DNA from: Solwaraspora sp. WMMD792
GTDB lineage: Bacteria > Actinomycetota > Actinomycetes > Mycobacteriales > Micromonosporaceae
NCBI RefSeq assembly: GCF_029626105.1
Contig: NZ_JARUBH010000009.1
Coordinates: 2,480,001-2,544,000 of the forward strand
Direction of reading: 5' to 3'
DNA length: 64,000 nucleotides
The translations under genes and the position numbers were made by a program. The notes beneath the pieces are model-generated. The model had not been told where the DNA came from. It did no database searches and saw only the letters and a program-made list of their open reading frames with translations. Of the stretch, positions 1 to 13,823 are shown in pieces (position 1 is the stretch's first letter; each line of letters starts with the position of its first letter).

Positions 1-222
1 CGCACCCTTGCCGAACGAGTTCTGCATCTGAGCGTCGGCCTGGGAGACGGCGACTTTGAACGCGTCCCACTGGGGACGGGATCCGTCGGCCGCGAAGGTC
101 TGCTCGAACGGGGTCAGACCCTGCATGAGCTGCTGCATGGCGTTACGCATCTGGGTCGTCGCCTGCACCATGTCATCGATGGCCTGACTGAGGCCCGGGT
201 GGTTCAGATGGATGTCGGCCAT
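1..222 (-). CDS. WXG100-family ESX protein, N-terminal part (cut by window edge)
   Basis: The first 74 residues are visible and the gene continues past the left edge. The protein begins MADIHLNHPGLSQAIDDM and is a helical, Gln/Met-rich sequence with a central turn around SRPQWDAF. This matches the helix-turn-helix hairpin of WXG100 proteins, although the exact W-x-G triplet is replaced by W-D-A. WXG100 proteins are small substrates or partners of type VII (ESX) secretion. The ATG start is preceded by a GGAG Shine-Dalgarno sequence. The gene is divergent from the EccA-like gene and sits at the edge of an ESX locus, which supports the call. The C-terminal half, with any YxxxD/E export signal, is not visible. 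Confidence 0.75.
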   Translation of the reverse strand, partial: MADIHLNHPGLSQAIDDMVQATTQMRNAMQQLMQGLTPFEQTFAADGSRPQWDAFKVAVSQADAQMQNSFGKGA

Positions 223-479
223 GGCCACTCCTTCGGTGAACAGACCAGCTGGTCGCCTCAGGCCCGGACACTACGGCGTACCCGGGCGGCGGGGCCAGAG
301 TGGGACGGCACCGGACCGCGAACTCTAGTAACCACCCCAGGCTTGTGCCCGCCGCCGTGGAGCCCGCCACACCCGCCGGTACTCTGGTGCGCGAAACGAT
401 ATTCCAGGTACGGTCCGCGGCGTCGGGGCCACCATATGGCGTCCGGTCCACGACAACGTGACGGGACGGCGATGCCCGC

Positions 480-3400
480 GTGACGCGCCAGGTGTTGACG
501 GTCGACCCGTCCCGCCCCGGGGGCCACCGCACGATCACCGACGCTCTGCGCGCCGCCCACGCCGGCGCGTTGATCACGGTCGCCGCGGGTCAGTACGACG
601 AGCGGCTGACCATCACCACCGTGGTCACCATCGTCGCCGCCGACGGTCGTGGTTCGGCGCGGATCACCACCCGCACCGGCCCGGTGGTCCGGGTGCTCGG
701 CGAGGCCGTCAAACTGTCCGGCCTGATCCTGCAGGGCCAGGACGCCGAGAGCGCCACTTTGGAGATCCTGCGCGGTCAGGTGGAGACAGACGACTGCGAG
801 GTCGTCGGCGCCGGCTGGACCGCAGTGCTGGCCGCCAATCAGGGCGCGGTGGCGATGCGCGGCTGCCGGGTGGTCAACCCGGAAGGCGCTGGGGTGGTCG
901 ACACCTCCGGCGCCGGCAGCGTGCTGGAGGACTGCGTCGTCGAGCACGTCGGAACGTCCGCACTGGTGATCGCCGAACGCGGCGATCCGGTGGTCCGTCG
1001 GTGCGTGCTGCGCGACGCCCGCGGCAACGGCATCTGCGTCAACGGGCAGGGTCGGGGGTTGATCGAGGACTGCGAGGTGTCGGCGACCGACAAACCGGCG
1101 ATCGCCCTCGAACAGCAGTGCACCACCCGAATCCAGCGGACCGCCGTCCGGGACACCGACATCGGCGTCTACGTGACGAGCAAGTCCCGGGTCACGCTGA
1201 CCGACTGCCAGATCAGCGACACCCGTAGCCACGGCATGGTTCTCGGCGACGTCTCCGATCCGGTCGTCGAGGGGCTACGGATGGACCGCCCCGGCGGTCA
1301 CGGCATCTGCGTGGTCGAGCAGGCCCGCGGCACCTTCAACCGGTGTGAGGTCACCGAGGCCCGACTGGACGGGCTGTTCGTGAAGGGCGCCGCCGGGCCG
1401 GTGCTGACCGACCTGACCGTCCGGCGGTCCGGCGGCTGCGGCGTCGCGGTGCTCGAGCGGGCCAACCCGCAGTTACACCGGTTGACCGTCGACCACGGCA
1501 CCGGGGCGGCGGTACGGGTCGACGACTCGGCGACCCCGCTGCTGCGCGACTGTCGACTGACCGGAACCGACGGTCCGGGTCTGCTGATCGAGGGCGGCGG
1601 TCAGGGCCGGATCGAGGGCGGTGAGATCGCCGACACCGGGGACGACGGCGTACGGGTCACCGGCTCGGCACACCCCCGGCTGACCGCAGTGACCGTCCGC
1701 AACGCGGCCCACAACGGCGTGTCCGTCGCGGGACGGGCCCGGGTGACCGTGACCGACTGCGAGTCCACCGGAGCCGGCGGGCACGGGATGCTCGCCGACG
1801 AGCAGGGGCAACTGGTCGCTGACCGGAGTCGCAGCCTGCGTAACCGTCGGCACGGCGTACAGGTCGCCGGCGCCGCCCGGGTCTCACTCACCGGCTGCAC
1901 GGTGAGTGAGAACAGCGGCGACGGTGTCCGGGTCGACAGCGCCGAGCCGGTGACGTTGACCGACTGCCAGCTGACCGGCAACCGGGGTGTCGGCCTGCGC
2001 GAAAGCGTCGGCGCCGCCCGGGTCAGCGCCGACAACGTGGTGGACCGCGACAACGAGTCGGCCGCCGCCACCGGCCCCGACGGGCTCCCCGCAGAGCCCG
2101 GTCCGGACGACAGCCCGCTACGCCAGTTGCAGGCCATGGTGGGGCTGCCGACGGTGAAACGGCAGCTGACCAGCCTCGTGGACCTGAACCGGATGGCCCA
2201 ACGACGGCGGGCCGCCGGTCTGCCGGTGCCGCCGACCAGCCGGCACGTGATCTTCGCCGGCCCTCCGGGCACCGGCAAGACCACCGTCGCCCGGCTCTAC
2301 GGTGGCATCCTCGCCGAGCTCGGTGTGCTGCGCAGCGGGCACCTGGTCGAGGTCGGCCGGGGAGATCTGGTCGCCCAGGTGATCGGCGGCACGGCGATCA
2401 AGACCACCGAGGTGTTCACCGCCGCGCTCGGCGGGGTGCTGTTCATCGACGAGGCGTACACCTTGACCGCGCAGGAGTCCGCCGGTGGCCACGACTTCGG
2501 CCGGGAGGCGATCGACACCCTGGTCAAGCTGATGGAAGATCATCGCGACGACGTCGTGGTGATCGCCGCCGGCTACTCCGACGACATGCGCCGGTTCGCC
2601 GCCTCCAACCCCGGGCTGGCGTCGCGGTTCAGCCGGACCATCGAGTTCGACAACTACACCAGCGACGAGATGGTGACCATCGTCGGTCAACTCGCCGAGC
2701 AGCACCGCTACCGGCTCGGGCCGGGCACCGCCGAGACGCTCGCCGCCCACTTCGACCGGATGCCGCGCGACCGGACGTTCGGCAACGGTCGCACCGCCCG
2801 GCAGACCTTCGAGGAGATGGTGGACCGGCAGGCCGGCCGGCTCGCCGCCCAACCCGACGTGGACGGCGACGAGCTGAGCACGCTGCTGCCGCCCGACGTC
2901 GGCGAGCAGCACACCACCGGGCCGGACCCGACGGACATCCCCGGCCCGGTCGAGCGGCTGCGTGGCATGACCGGCCTGCAGGGGGTCAAGGACGCCGTCG
3001 AGGATCTGGTCAACCTGCTGGCTGCGGCCAGGATGCGCCGCGCCGCCGGGCTGCCCGCGATGTCCATCGACAACCATCTGGTGTTCGCCGGGCCGCCCGG
3101 GACCGGCAAGACGACGGTGGCGCGACTCTACGGGGAGCTGCTGACCTCACTCGGGCTGCTGCGGACCGGGCAGCTGGTCGAGGTCGCCCGGGCGGACATC
3201 GTGGGTCGATACATCGGTCAGACCGCGCAGCTGACCCAGGAGGCGTTCGAACGCGCCCGGGGCGGGGTGCTGTTCATCGACGAGGCGTACACGCTGACCT
3301 CGACCGGCGGCGCGATCGCCGACTTCGGTCAGGAGGCGGTGGACACGCTGCTGAAGCTGATGGAGGACCACCGCGACGACGTCGTGGTGATCGCCGCCGG

Positions 3401-3752
3401 CTACTCGACGCAGATGCGCCAGTTCCTGGCGTCGAACCCCGGGCTGGCGTCCCGGTTCAGCCGGACCATCACCTTCGACAGCTACTCCGACGACGAACTG
3501 GTGTCCATCGTCGAACAGGCTGCGGCCGCCGACGGGTACGAGTGCGATCCGCGGACCGTGTCGGCGCTGCGGGAGCATTTCGCCGCCGTACCCCGGACCG
3601 AGACGTTCGGCAACGCCCGGTACGCGCGGACGCTGCTGCAGGCCATGGTGACCCGGCAGGCCGGCCGGCTGCTCGCCCGGCCCGGGGCCAGCGTCGACGA
3701 GCTGCGGCTGCTGCTGCCCGACGACCTTCCGCAACGCGTCGGCGTCGGCTGA
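480..3752 (+). CDS. Right-handed beta-helix protein fused to two EccA/CbxX-type AAA ATPase domains
   Basis: This 1,090-residue protein starts at GTG. Residues 1 to about 530 are short repeats rich in D-C-x-V/I and G-D-G-V-R-V patterns, typical of right-handed parallel beta-helix (pectate-lyase-like) folds. Two AAA domains follow, each with GPPGTGKTT (near residues 595 and 870), a Walker [10 protein letters not shown] and a conserved [13 protein letters not shown] segment. They resemble each other closely, so they arose by duplication. The AAA domains belong to the CbxX/CfqX/SpoVK family, which includes EccA, the cytosolic ESX ATPase that recognises substrates and chaperones. The divergent WXG100 gene and the convergent eccC gene support an ESX role. 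No signal peptide or membrane segment is seen, so it should be cytosolic. The beta-helix may replace the TPR domain of classical EccA as the substrate-binding part; that is inference. Confidence 0.85.
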   Translation: MTRQVLTVDPSRPGGHRTITDALRAAHAGALITVAAGQYDERLTITTVVTIVAADGRGSARITTRTGPVVRVLGEAVKLSGLILQGQDAESATLEILRGQVETDDCEVVGAGWTAVLAANQGAVAMRGCRVVNPEGAGVVDTSGAGSVLEDCVVEHVGTSALVIAERGDPVVRRCVLRDARGNGICVNGQGRGLIEDCEVSATDKPAIALEQQCTTRIQRTAVRDTDIGVYVTSKSRVTLTDCQISDTRSHGMVLGDVSDPVVEGLRMDRPGGHGICVVEQARGTFNRCEVTEARLDGLFVKGAAGPVLTDLTVRRSGGCGVAVLERANPQLHRLTVDHGTGAAVRVDDSATPLLRDCRLTGTDGPGLLIEGGGQGRIEGGEIADTGDDGVRVTGSAHPRLTAVTVRNAAHNGVSVAGRARVTVTDCESTGAGGHGMLADEQGQLVADRSRSLRNRRHGVQVAGAARVSLTGCTVSENSGDGVRVDSAEPVTLTDCQLTGNRGVGLRESVGAARVSADNVVDRDNESAAATGPDGLPAEPGPDDSPLRQLQAMVGLPTVKRQLTSLVDLNRMAQRRRAAGLPVPPTSRHVIFAGPPGTGKTTVARLYGGILAELGVLRSGHLVEVGRGDLVAQVIGGTAIKTTEVFTAALGGVLFIDEAYTLTAQESAGGHDFGREAIDTLVKLMEDHRDDVVVIAAGYSDDMRRFAASNPGLASRFSRTIEFDNYTSDEMVTIVGQLAEQHRYRLGPGTAETLAAHFDRMPRDRTFGNGRTARQTFEEMVDRQAGRLAAQPDVDGDELSTLLPPDVGEQHTTGPDPTDIPGPVERLRGMTGLQGVKDAVEDLVNLLAAARMRRAAGLPAMSIDNHLVFAGPPGTGKTTVARLYGELLTSLGLLRTGQLVEVARADIVGRYIGQTAQLTQEAFERARGGVLFIDEAYTLTSTGGAIADFGQEAVDTLLKLMEDHRDDVVVIAAGYSTQMRQFLASNPGLASRFSRTITFDSYSDDELVSIVEQAAAADGYECDPRTVSALREHFAAVPRTETFGNARYARTLLQAMVTRQAGRLLARPGASVDELRLLLPDDLPQRVGVG

Positions 3753-3818
3753 CCGGCCCCGGTCAGCCGAATCTGGTCGATCAGCTCCGGTCAGCCGGCC
3801 CTCGCCACTCGGGCCCGG

Positions 3819-6800
3819 TCAGCCGGCCAGGTCCGGCGGCGGGTCGGGCTCGATCAGAGCGGTCTGCACCTCGGTCACCCGCCGCCGGGTGATGTGCTGT
3901 GCCCGGCCGGTCGGCAGCACCCGGGGCCGGACGTTGTTGAACAGCACCCCTTCGGCCGGTGGGCAGGACAGCAGCAGGGCCGGACTGTTGACCTCCATCA
4001 GGGTCCGCAGCAGCGGGTCCATCATGGCCCGGGACAAACCATTCGCGCTGCGCGCCACCACCAGGTGCAGGCCCAGCTCGGTGCCCTGGGCTAGGAACTC
4101 CAGCAACGGGCCGAACGGGTTGGCCCCGGACGAGTTGGACACCATGTCGTAGTCGTCGACCACGAGGTAGAGCTCCGGGCCCTGCCACCAGTCACGACGA
4201 CGCAGTTGCGCCGGGGTGATGCTGGAGTCGGGCAGGCGCTGACGCATCGCCCGCGCCACCGACTCGACCATCTGCTTGATCCCCGACGCCGACACCCCGT
4301 AGCCGAGCTGATGCTCGGTGGGGATGGCATCGTAGAGGCCACGTCGCACGTCGACCGCCATCACCCGGGCCTCGTCCGGGCGGTACCGGGCCACCACGGC
4401 GGCGGTCACCAGCCTGAGCAGATTCGTCTTGCCGGTCTCGGCGTCACCGGCGACGACCAGGTGCGGGCTCTCCTCGAAGTCGTGCCACTGCACGCCCAGG
4501 GTCTGCCCCTCCCAACCGAGCGGCACCCGCAACGAACCGTCCGCCGCCGGCAACCGGTCGGCGGTGAGCACCACCGGCAGCATCCGTACCGCCGGGGCCC
4601 GCCGGCCCGGCCAGGCGGCGTGGACCGCGTCGACGGTAGCGGCCACCCCGTCACCCGGGTCCCCGGCATCGCGGACCAGATGCGACAGCCGTGGCAGCGC
4701 GGTCAGGAAGTGCAGTTTGGTCTCGGTGATACCCCGGCCGGGGATCTTCGGCACGGTCTGCGCGACCCGCATGTTGACCATCGAGTCGACGGCGTCACCG
4801 AGCCGCAGTTCGAGCCGGGTGCCGAGCAGGTCCCGCAGGTTGGTGGAGATCTCGCCCCACCGGGCCGCCGCCACCACCAGGTGCACGCCGTAGCTCAGCC
4901 CACGGGACACGATGCTGGTGAACGCCGGGGTGAGGTCGATCAGGTCGTGCCGGACGGTGGCCCATCCGTCGACGACCAGGAACACGTCACCGTGCGCCTC
5001 GTCCGGGAACTCGCCGGCGGCCCGCCGGCGGCGGAAGTCGACCATCGAGTCCACTCCGGCGGTGGCGAACAGCCGTTCCCGGCGGCTCATCACCTCCAGG
5101 ACCTCGGCGATGGTCCGGCTGATCCGCTCACTGTCGAGCCGACCGGCGACCCCGCCGACGTGCGGCAGCCGGGCGACGCCGGAGAGCAGGCCACCGCCGA
5201 AGTCCAGGCAGTAGATCTGGACCTCGTCCGGGGTGTGCGACAGGGCCAGGCTCATGATCAGCGTACGGAGCAGGGTGCTCTTGCCGCTCTGCGGCCCGCC
5301 GGCGACGCCGACGTGTCCCCCGGCCCCGGCGAGGTCGACGGTGAGCAGATCCCGTCGCTGGTCGAAAGGGCGGTCCACGACCCCGACCGGGACGGACAGC
5401 TGCGCTGGATCCGCTCGACGGCGCCAGGTCAGCCCGCGCGCCGGGTCGGTGGTCAACGCCGGGAGCAGGTCGTCGAGGGACGGCGGGTCGCCCAACGGCG
5501 GCAGCCACACCTGGTGGGCCGGCGGGCCGCTGTCGCGGAGCCGGTCCAACGCGGTCTCCAGCAACGACGGCGCCTCGTCGTCGGTGCCGGACTCGCCGGG
5601 ATCAGGTTCCGCCTGCGGCGGTTGGTCGGCACCGGGCGGGTCGACCCAGCCGCTGCGGTAGGGCAGCACCCCGGTCGCGACGCCGGCTCCGGGATCCGAA
5701 CGCCGGGCTGGCCGGTACCGGCCCGAGACGTAGGCCGCCTTGAACCGCACCATCGTCGTCACGTCGGTCTTGAGGAACCCGTTGCCCGGCTGCGACGGCA
5801 GCTCGTACGCGTCCGGCACGCCGAGGACACCGCGGCTCTCCATCGCGGAGAAGGTCCGCAGGCCGATCCGGTACGACAGATGCGACTCGAGCTGGTGCAC
5901 TCGGCCCTCGTCGAGCCGCTGCGAGGCCAGCAGCAGGTGCACACCGAGGCTGCGACCGAGCCGGCCGATCATGACGAACAGGTCGATGAAGTCCCGGTGC
6001 GCGGCGAGCAGCTCGCTGAACTCGTCGACCACCACGAACAGGCTGGGCAGCGGGGCGAGTGCCGGGTCGGTGCGGGCGCGGCGGGCCGCGTAGTCGGCGG
6101 CGGAGGTCACCCCGACCCGGCGCAGCACCTCCTGACGGCGGACGATCTCGCCGTTGAGGGCGTCCTCCATCCGGCCGACCAGCGCTTCCTCGTCGGCCAG
6201 GTTGGTGATCACCGCCGAGGTGTGCGGCAACTGGTCCAACCCGAGGAACGTCGCCCCGCCCTTGAAGTCGACCAGGATGAAGTTGAGTGCCTCCGACGAA
6301 TGGGTCAACGCCAGCCCGAGCACCAGGGTGCGCAACAACTCCGACTTGCCGGACCCGGTGGCGCCGATCAGCAGCCCGTGCGGGCCCATCCCGCCGCGCG
6401 CGGACTCCTTGATGTCGAGTTCGACGGCGCGCCCGTCGGCGGACACCCCGATCGGGACCCGTAGCCGCCGTTCGGCCGGCCAGCGCTGCCACAGCTGCGC
6501 CGGGTCGTGCCGGTTCAGGTCGGCGATGCCGAGCATGGAGGTCAGCTCGACGTCAGCGGTCAGCGCCTCCCCGCCGTCCAGTCCGCCGCTGAGCCGCAGC
6601 GGGGCGAGCGCGGTGGCGAGCGCGGTGGCGGTCGCCGGGCCGAGCCGGGTCGGGCGGCCCAGCACGGTCACCCGTTCGGACTGGTCGGGGGCGGCGGTGA
6701 CGGACTCGACCTGCTGCGCCGAGATCCGCAGCCAGAGTGTCTGCGCCCCGGTGCGCCACGGCAACGCGCCGGCCAGGTCCAGCACCGTGACGTTGCGGTA

Positions 6801-7811
6801 CCCGTCGTACCGGATCCGGTGGTTGTCGGGTACCTCGACGCCGTCGAGCAGCACGATGACGTACGGCTCATCGACACTGGCGACCGCGTCGGCGGTGAAC
6901 CCACCTCGGGCGGCGAACTCCGCACCGAGCAGACGTTCCAGGTCGGCCACCCGGTCGGTGAACAGCCGGACGGGGCCGGCACCGTCGTCGTCGGCCGGGT
7001 GCAGGGCGTGCGGCAACCACTTGATCCATTCCCACCGTTGCCGTACCGCGCCGTCGGCGACGACGACGATCCGGACCTCCTCCGGCCCGTGGAACACCGC
7101 CATCTCGGCGAGCAGGGCCCGCACGAGCGCCACGGCGGTGGACCGATCGCCGTGCAGCAGCACCCGGGCGTAGCGGGCGAGGGTCACCGTGATCGGCTGG
7201 TCCGGCACGGTGCGGTACGCCTCGACGAAGCGCCGCAGGGCGTGGGCGGACAACGGTTCGAGGTTCTCCACCGGCTTGGTGTGCAACGGGTGGAAACGCA
7301 GTCCGAGTGGCTGCACCCCGGTGGCCACCCGGACCTCGGTGAAGTCGTCGTGACTCGGACGACGTTCCCACATCCGGGAGGTGCCGACGAAGTTCGGCAG
7401 CGCCTGCGGATCCGGGTGGCGCCACTGCTGGGCCCGATGGTGGCTGATCACGGCGGCCCGCACCTGCCGGCGGATCCGGCTCAGGTAGCTGAGGTAGTCG
7501 CGCCGTTCGCCGTGCAGCTGTCGCTTACGGTCGCGTGCGGTCCGGACCACCTGGCTCAGCACCATGGCCAGGGCGGCGATCAGGATCAGGCCGACCGCGA
7601 ACACGGTCAGGCCGGCACCGCCGCCGCCGACCGGCCGCAGGAAGATGATCACCATGCCGAGTGAGGCGAGCGCCATCGGCAGGTAGCTCAGCATCTGTGA
7701 CAGGCCGCTGACCGGCTCGGGAAGCTCCGGTGGCTCCTGGAGGGTCATGTCACCCTCGACGGCTTCCGGTCCAGGTGGCCGCGGCGGCCGTCGGATCAGC
7801 AGCGTGCTCAC
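3819..7811 (-). CDS. eccC: Type VII secretion ATPase EccC (EccCa-EccCb fusion)
   Basis: This 1,330-residue protein starts at GTG and has the full single-chain EccC layout. Two membrane helices lie near residues 35-80, followed by three FtsK/SpoIIIE-type ATPase domains. Their Walker A motifs are GATGSGKS (about residue 485), GGPQSGKST (about 840) and GDAETGKTN (about 1124), with Walker B strands ending FILVDFKGG, IYCLDFGGG and VMAVDVRRG. EccC is the motor of the ESX translocon: its cytosolic domains bind the C-terminal signal of WXG100 substrates and drive their export. The gene converges on the EccA-like gene (66 bp apart) and diverges from eccD (151 bp between starts). Length and domain count are typical of the family. 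Confidence 0.95.
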   Translation of the reverse strand: MSTLLIRRPPRPPGPEAVEGDMTLQEPPELPEPVSGLSQMLSYLPMALASLGMVIIFLRPVGGGGAGLTVFAVGLILIAALAMVLSQVVRTARDRKRQLHGERRDYLSYLSRIRRQVRAAVISHHRAQQWRHPDPQALPNFVGTSRMWERRPSHDDFTEVRVATGVQPLGLRFHPLHTKPVENLEPLSAHALRRFVEAYRTVPDQPITVTLARYARVLLHGDRSTAVALVRALLAEMAVFHGPEEVRIVVVADGAVRQRWEWIKWLPHALHPADDDGAGPVRLFTDRVADLERLLGAEFAARGGFTADAVASVDEPYVIVLLDGVEVPDNHRIRYDGYRNVTVLDLAGALPWRTGAQTLWLRISAQQVESVTAAPDQSERVTVLGRPTRLGPATATALATALAPLRLSGGLDGGEALTADVELTSMLGIADLNRHDPAQLWQRWPAERRLRVPIGVSADGRAVELDIKESARGGMGPHGLLIGATGSGKSELLRTLVLGLALTHSSEALNFILVDFKGGATFLGLDQLPHTSAVITNLADEEALVGRMEDALNGEIVRRQEVLRRVGVTSAADYAARRARTDPALAPLPSLFVVVDEFSELLAAHRDFIDLFVMIGRLGRSLGVHLLLASQRLDEGRVHQLESHLSYRIGLRTFSAMESRGVLGVPDAYELPSQPGNGFLKTDVTTMVRFKAAYVSGRYRPARRSDPGAGVATGVLPYRSGWVDPPGADQPPQAEPDPGESGTDDEAPSLLETALDRLRDSGPPAHQVWLPPLGDPPSLDDLLPALTTDPARGLTWRRRADPAQLSVPVGVVDRPFDQRRDLLTVDLAGAGGHVGVAGGPQSGKSTLLRTLIMSLALSHTPDEVQIYCLDFGGGLLSGVARLPHVGGVAGRLDSERISRTIAEVLEVMSRRERLFATAGVDSMVDFRRRRAAGEFPDEAHGDVFLVVDGWATVRHDLIDLTPAFTSIVSRGLSYGVHLVVAAARWGEISTNLRDLLGTRLELRLGDAVDSMVNMRVAQTVPKIPGRGITETKLHFLTALPRLSHLVRDAGDPGDGVAATVDAVHAAWPGRRAPAVRMLPVVLTADRLPAADGSLRVPLGWEGQTLGVQWHDFEESPHLVVAGDAETGKTNLLRLVTAAVVARYRPDEARVMAVDVRRGLYDAIPTEHQLGYGVSASGIKQMVESVARAMRQRLPDSSITPAQLRRRDWWQGPELYLVVDDYDMVSNSSGANPFGPLLEFLAQGTELGLHLVVARSANGLSRAMMDPLLRTLMEVNSPALLLSCPPAEGVLFNNVRPRVLPTGRAQHITRRRVTEVQTALIEPDPPPDLAG

Positions 7812-7962
7812 CGCGCCATCCTGCGCCGCGGCCCGTCGACAGGCCAGGAGGCCGCGATTGTCTGGGGATTCACCCAGTCTCCGATGGACCGGTTGGACAA
7901 CGCTGCGGCCGGGGGACTATCCAGTGTGATACTGGCACGGTTCACGGAAAGGCCTACCTCTG

Positions 7963-9318
7963 GTGGCAGACGTCGACACCCTGTGCCGACTGGTCGTCGT
8001 GGTGCCCTCGGGGCGGGTCGAGTTGGCGGTGCCGACCGACGTGGTGGTCGCCGAGTTGCTGCCGGCCGTGGTGCGCCTGGGCGGCGAGGAACTCGCCGAG
8101 GCGGGCATCCCGCACGGCGGCTGGACGCTGCAGCGGCTCGACGGCAGCCGGCTCGACGGGGAGCAGACGCTGCGCCAGGCGGGCCTGGTCGACGGCGAAC
8201 AGCTGTACCTGCGGCCGTACTACGCCGAGATCCCTGCGGTGCACTTCGACGACATGGTCGACGGGGTGGTGACCACCATGGCCGACCGCCCCGACACCTG
8301 GCGGCCGGCATGGACCAGGGCGCTGCTGCTGGCCTGGGTGGGCGGCGCGCTCGTGCTGCTGCTGGCGCTGCTGGCCGGGGCAGGCCGGCCGGGGACGTTC
8401 GCGGCGCTGGCCGTCGGTGTGATCGGGCTCGGCGTGGCCACCGCGGTGGCCCGGGCCCGGGTGCATCCGGCGGCGGCCGGCGTGCTGGCCGCTGTCGGTA
8501 CGGCGTACGTCGCGGTCGGGGTCACCGTCTTCGCGCCGGGCGCCGGGGCCGCTCTGCTGCTGGCCGGACTGGCGGTGGTGGCGGCGGCGCTGGTGGCGGT
8601 GCCAGCCGTCGGATCCCGTACCGCGCCGGTGTTCACCGCCGTGTGCCTGGCCGGCACCATGGCGGCGCTCGGCGGCGTCACCCTGCTGGTCGGGGCCACC
8701 GCCGCCGGCGCGGCGGCGATCGTCGCGGTGACCACCGTGGTGGTCGACTCGCTGCTGCCGGCCACCGCGTTCCGGCTGTCCGGGCTGCGGATGCCGATGC
8801 TGCCGACCGACGCCGGCCAGTTGGCCGACGAGGTCGACCCGTTGCCGGACACCGGTGTCCGGCGACGCACGGCCCGCGCCGACGTGTTCCTCAACTGGCT
8901 GTACCTGGCCAGCGGTACGGTGGCCGGTGCCTGCCTGTTCGTGCTGGCCGGGCAGGACGGCTGGTGGACGTTCGCCCTCACCGCGGTGCTCACGTTGCGG
9001 CTGCTGCTGCACGCCCTGGTGCTGCGGGCCCGCTGGCAGCGGCTGGCCGCCGTCGTACCGGGCAGCGGTGGAGTGGTGCTGATCCTGCTCGACCTGGTGG
9101 CGCGGACCGGTCAGGTCGGTTTCCTGGTGATCGTCGGCGTGCTGCTCGCCGTCTCGGCCGGGCTCGTCATGGCCAGCCACTACGTTCCCGGCCGACGGTT
9201 CGTGCCGTACTGGGGACGGGCGGCCGACCTGGCGCACACGGTGGCGGCCGCGGTGACGGTGCCGCTGATGCTCCAGGTGCTCGGCCTGTACGGCCTGATC
9301 CGCAGCGTGATGGGCTGA
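7963..9318 (+). CDS. eccD: Type VII secretion integral membrane protein EccD
   Basis: This 451-residue protein starts at GTG, with GGAAAGG about 10 bases upstream. The first 90 residues look like the ubiquitin-like (YukD) domain at the EccD N terminus (LCRLVVVVPSGRVELAVP, then a beta-grasp pattern ending LYLRPYYAEIP). The remainder is made of about ten or eleven hydrophobic helices rich in Ala, Val and Leu. EccD forms the membrane pore barrel of the ESX translocon, and its ubiquitin-like domain contacts EccC. It lies immediately upstream of eccB with a 3-base gap, so the two are co-transcribed. Length agrees with the family (about 450-510). Confidence 0.92.
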   Translation: MADVDTLCRLVVVVPSGRVELAVPTDVVVAELLPAVVRLGGEELAEAGIPHGGWTLQRLDGSRLDGEQTLRQAGLVDGEQLYLRPYYAEIPAVHFDDMVDGVVTTMADRPDTWRPAWTRALLLAWVGGALVLLLALLAGAGRPGTFAALAVGVIGLGVATAVARARVHPAAAGVLAAVGTAYVAVGVTVFAPGAGAALLLAGLAVVAAALVAVPAVGSRTAPVFTAVCLAGTMAALGGVTLLVGATAAGAAAIVAVTTVVVDSLLPATAFRLSGLRMPMLPTDAGQLADEVDPLPDTGVRRRTARADVFLNWLYLASGTVAGACLFVLAGQDGWWTFALTAVLTLRLLLHALVLRARWQRLAAVVPGSGGVVLILLDLVARTGQVGFLVIVGVLLAVSAGLVMASHYVPGRRFVPYWGRAADLAHTVAAAVTVPLMLQVLGLYGLIRSVMG

Positions 9319-9321
9319 CCC

Positions 9322-10758
9322 GTGCAGTCCCGGCGCGACCAGGTCCAGGCGCACATGTTCATGATGAGCCGGCTGTCGGCGGCGTTGCTGCGGTCGGCGC
9401 CGGACCACCCGGACCAGCCCACCGGGCGGTCGCTGCGGGGCATGGCCGGCGGGCTGGCGATCGCGTTCATCGTTGCGGTGCTGGTCACCATCGTGACCGT
9501 CCTGTTCCCGCCGGCCCGCGAGGTGAACTGGCGGGTCAACGGCGCGGTCGTGGTCGACCTCGACACCGGTGCCCGGTACCTGTACGCCAACGGCGTGCTG
9601 CATCCGGTGGCGAACCTGACGAGTCTGCAACTGCTGCTGGGCAACCAGCCGTCGGTGGTGACGGTCGGCGGCGCGGTACTGGCCGGCACCCCTCGCGGCG
9701 TACCGCTGGGGGTGGTCGGGGTGCCGGAGCGGTTGCCGGACGCCGCCGGGTTGAGCGTGGCGCCCTGGCTGGCCTGTGCGGGTCGCACCGGTCCGGGTGA
9801 CGGTGCCGCACCACGGTTCACCCTGGAGGTCGCCGCGACCCGCGCGGTCGAGCCGCTCGGCGGTGACGCGGCGCTGGTCAGCGCGCCCGACGGCAGCGTC
9901 CACCTGCTGGTCGGCGAGACCCGGCACCTGATCGACGCGGACAGCGGCGCCCGGGAGGCGTTGGGGTACGGTGCCGCGACCGCGCGTCCGGTACCTGCCG
10001 AGTTCCTGCGGCTGTTGCCGGCCGGGCCCGACCTGACAGCGCCGGACGTGCCCGGACGGGGGTCGGCCGGGCCGACGCTGGCCGGCCGGGACACCCGCGT
10101 CGGCCAGTTGTTCAGCGGGCCGGGCGGCACGGCGTACCTGCTCACCTCCGACGGCCTGGCGCAGCTGACCCCGACGGTGCTGGCGTTGCTGATCGGTGAC
10201 GCCCGCACCCAGGAGCAGGCGTACGACGGGGCCACCCCGGAGTTGGTGCCGCTCGGCGCGAGCGACGTCGCCGACCACCGCTCGGCTGCTCCGTTGGGGA
10301 CCCGGATCGACGCGCTGCCGCCGGCGCCGCCCGCGCTGATCGACCTGGTCGGTGTGGACCTGTGTGCGAGCGTGTCGGCCGATCAGGAGCAGCCGACGCT
10401 GACCCTGGTCACCGCCGGGCCGCTGCCGGCCGCCTCGGGTGGTGTCCCGGACGGTGGCACGCTGCCGGTCGGTGTGGTGCCGGGGTGTGGCCAGGTGGAC
10501 CAGGTGGCGGTCCGGGGAGACACCGGTGTGCTGCTGCAGACCGCCCCGACGGCCGACTGGTATCTGGTAGCCGACAACGGTGTGCGGTACCCGTTGGGCG
10601 CAGACGGCCCGGCCGGCGAGTTGGGCTACCGGGGAGTCCAGGTGGGACGGCTGCCGGCGGCCCTGGTCGATCTGCTGCCGACCGGCCCGCTGCTGGATCC
10701 GAAGGCGTACCGCGAGGGCGGAACGCCCGCCGCGCCCCGCCGACCCGACTGCGGCTGA
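9322..10758 (+). CDS. eccB: Type VII secretion protein EccB
   Basis: The 478-residue product starts at GTG. Its N terminus, QSRRDQVQAHMFMMSRLSAA, is the conserved cytosolic EccB segment. One membrane helix follows at about residues 45-65, then a large extracytoplasmic domain of repeated beta modules (for example RYLYANGVLHPVANLTSLQLL) with two Cys-rich points (DLCAS, PGCGQ). EccB is an essential ESX core subunit on the outer face of the membrane. The gene follows eccD directly. It converges on the large repeat-protein gene with 56 bp between them. Confidence 0.93.
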   Translation: MQSRRDQVQAHMFMMSRLSAALLRSAPDHPDQPTGRSLRGMAGGLAIAFIVAVLVTIVTVLFPPAREVNWRVNGAVVVDLDTGARYLYANGVLHPVANLTSLQLLLGNQPSVVTVGGAVLAGTPRGVPLGVVGVPERLPDAAGLSVAPWLACAGRTGPGDGAAPRFTLEVAATRAVEPLGGDAALVSAPDGSVHLLVGETRHLIDADSGAREALGYGAATARPVPAEFLRLLPAGPDLTAPDVPGRGSAGPTLAGRDTRVGQLFSGPGGTAYLLTSDGLAQLTPTVLALLIGDARTQEQAYDGATPELVPLGASDVADHRSAAPLGTRIDALPPAPPALIDLVGVDLCASVSADQEQPTLTLVTAGPLPAASGGVPDGGTLPVGVVPGCGQVDQVAVRGDTGVLLQTAPTADWYLVADNGVRYPLGADGPAGELGYRGVQVGRLPAALVDLLPTGPLLDPKAYREGGTPAAPRRPDCG

Positions 10759-10814
10759 CCCACAGGATCAGCCGAGGTCGAACCGCTGGATCAGCGAAGG
10801 CGCTACCGCCGCCG

Positions 10815-13796
<2,982 letters not shown>

Positions 13797-13823
13797 CTGA
13801 GTCGCCTCCCGCCTACTCGGCGG

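Noticed and set aside
3753-3818. Three short GGTCAGCCGG repeats as an attachment site
   Set aside because: The repeats are only 10-12 bp in a 66-bp convergent gap, with no integrase or tRNA nearby.
4206-6464. A 752-codon open frame on the + strand opposite eccC
   Set aside because: It is an antisense frame kept open by the G+C bias. It shows no domain, is Arg/Gly/His-rich, and lies wholly within the well-supported eccC gene.
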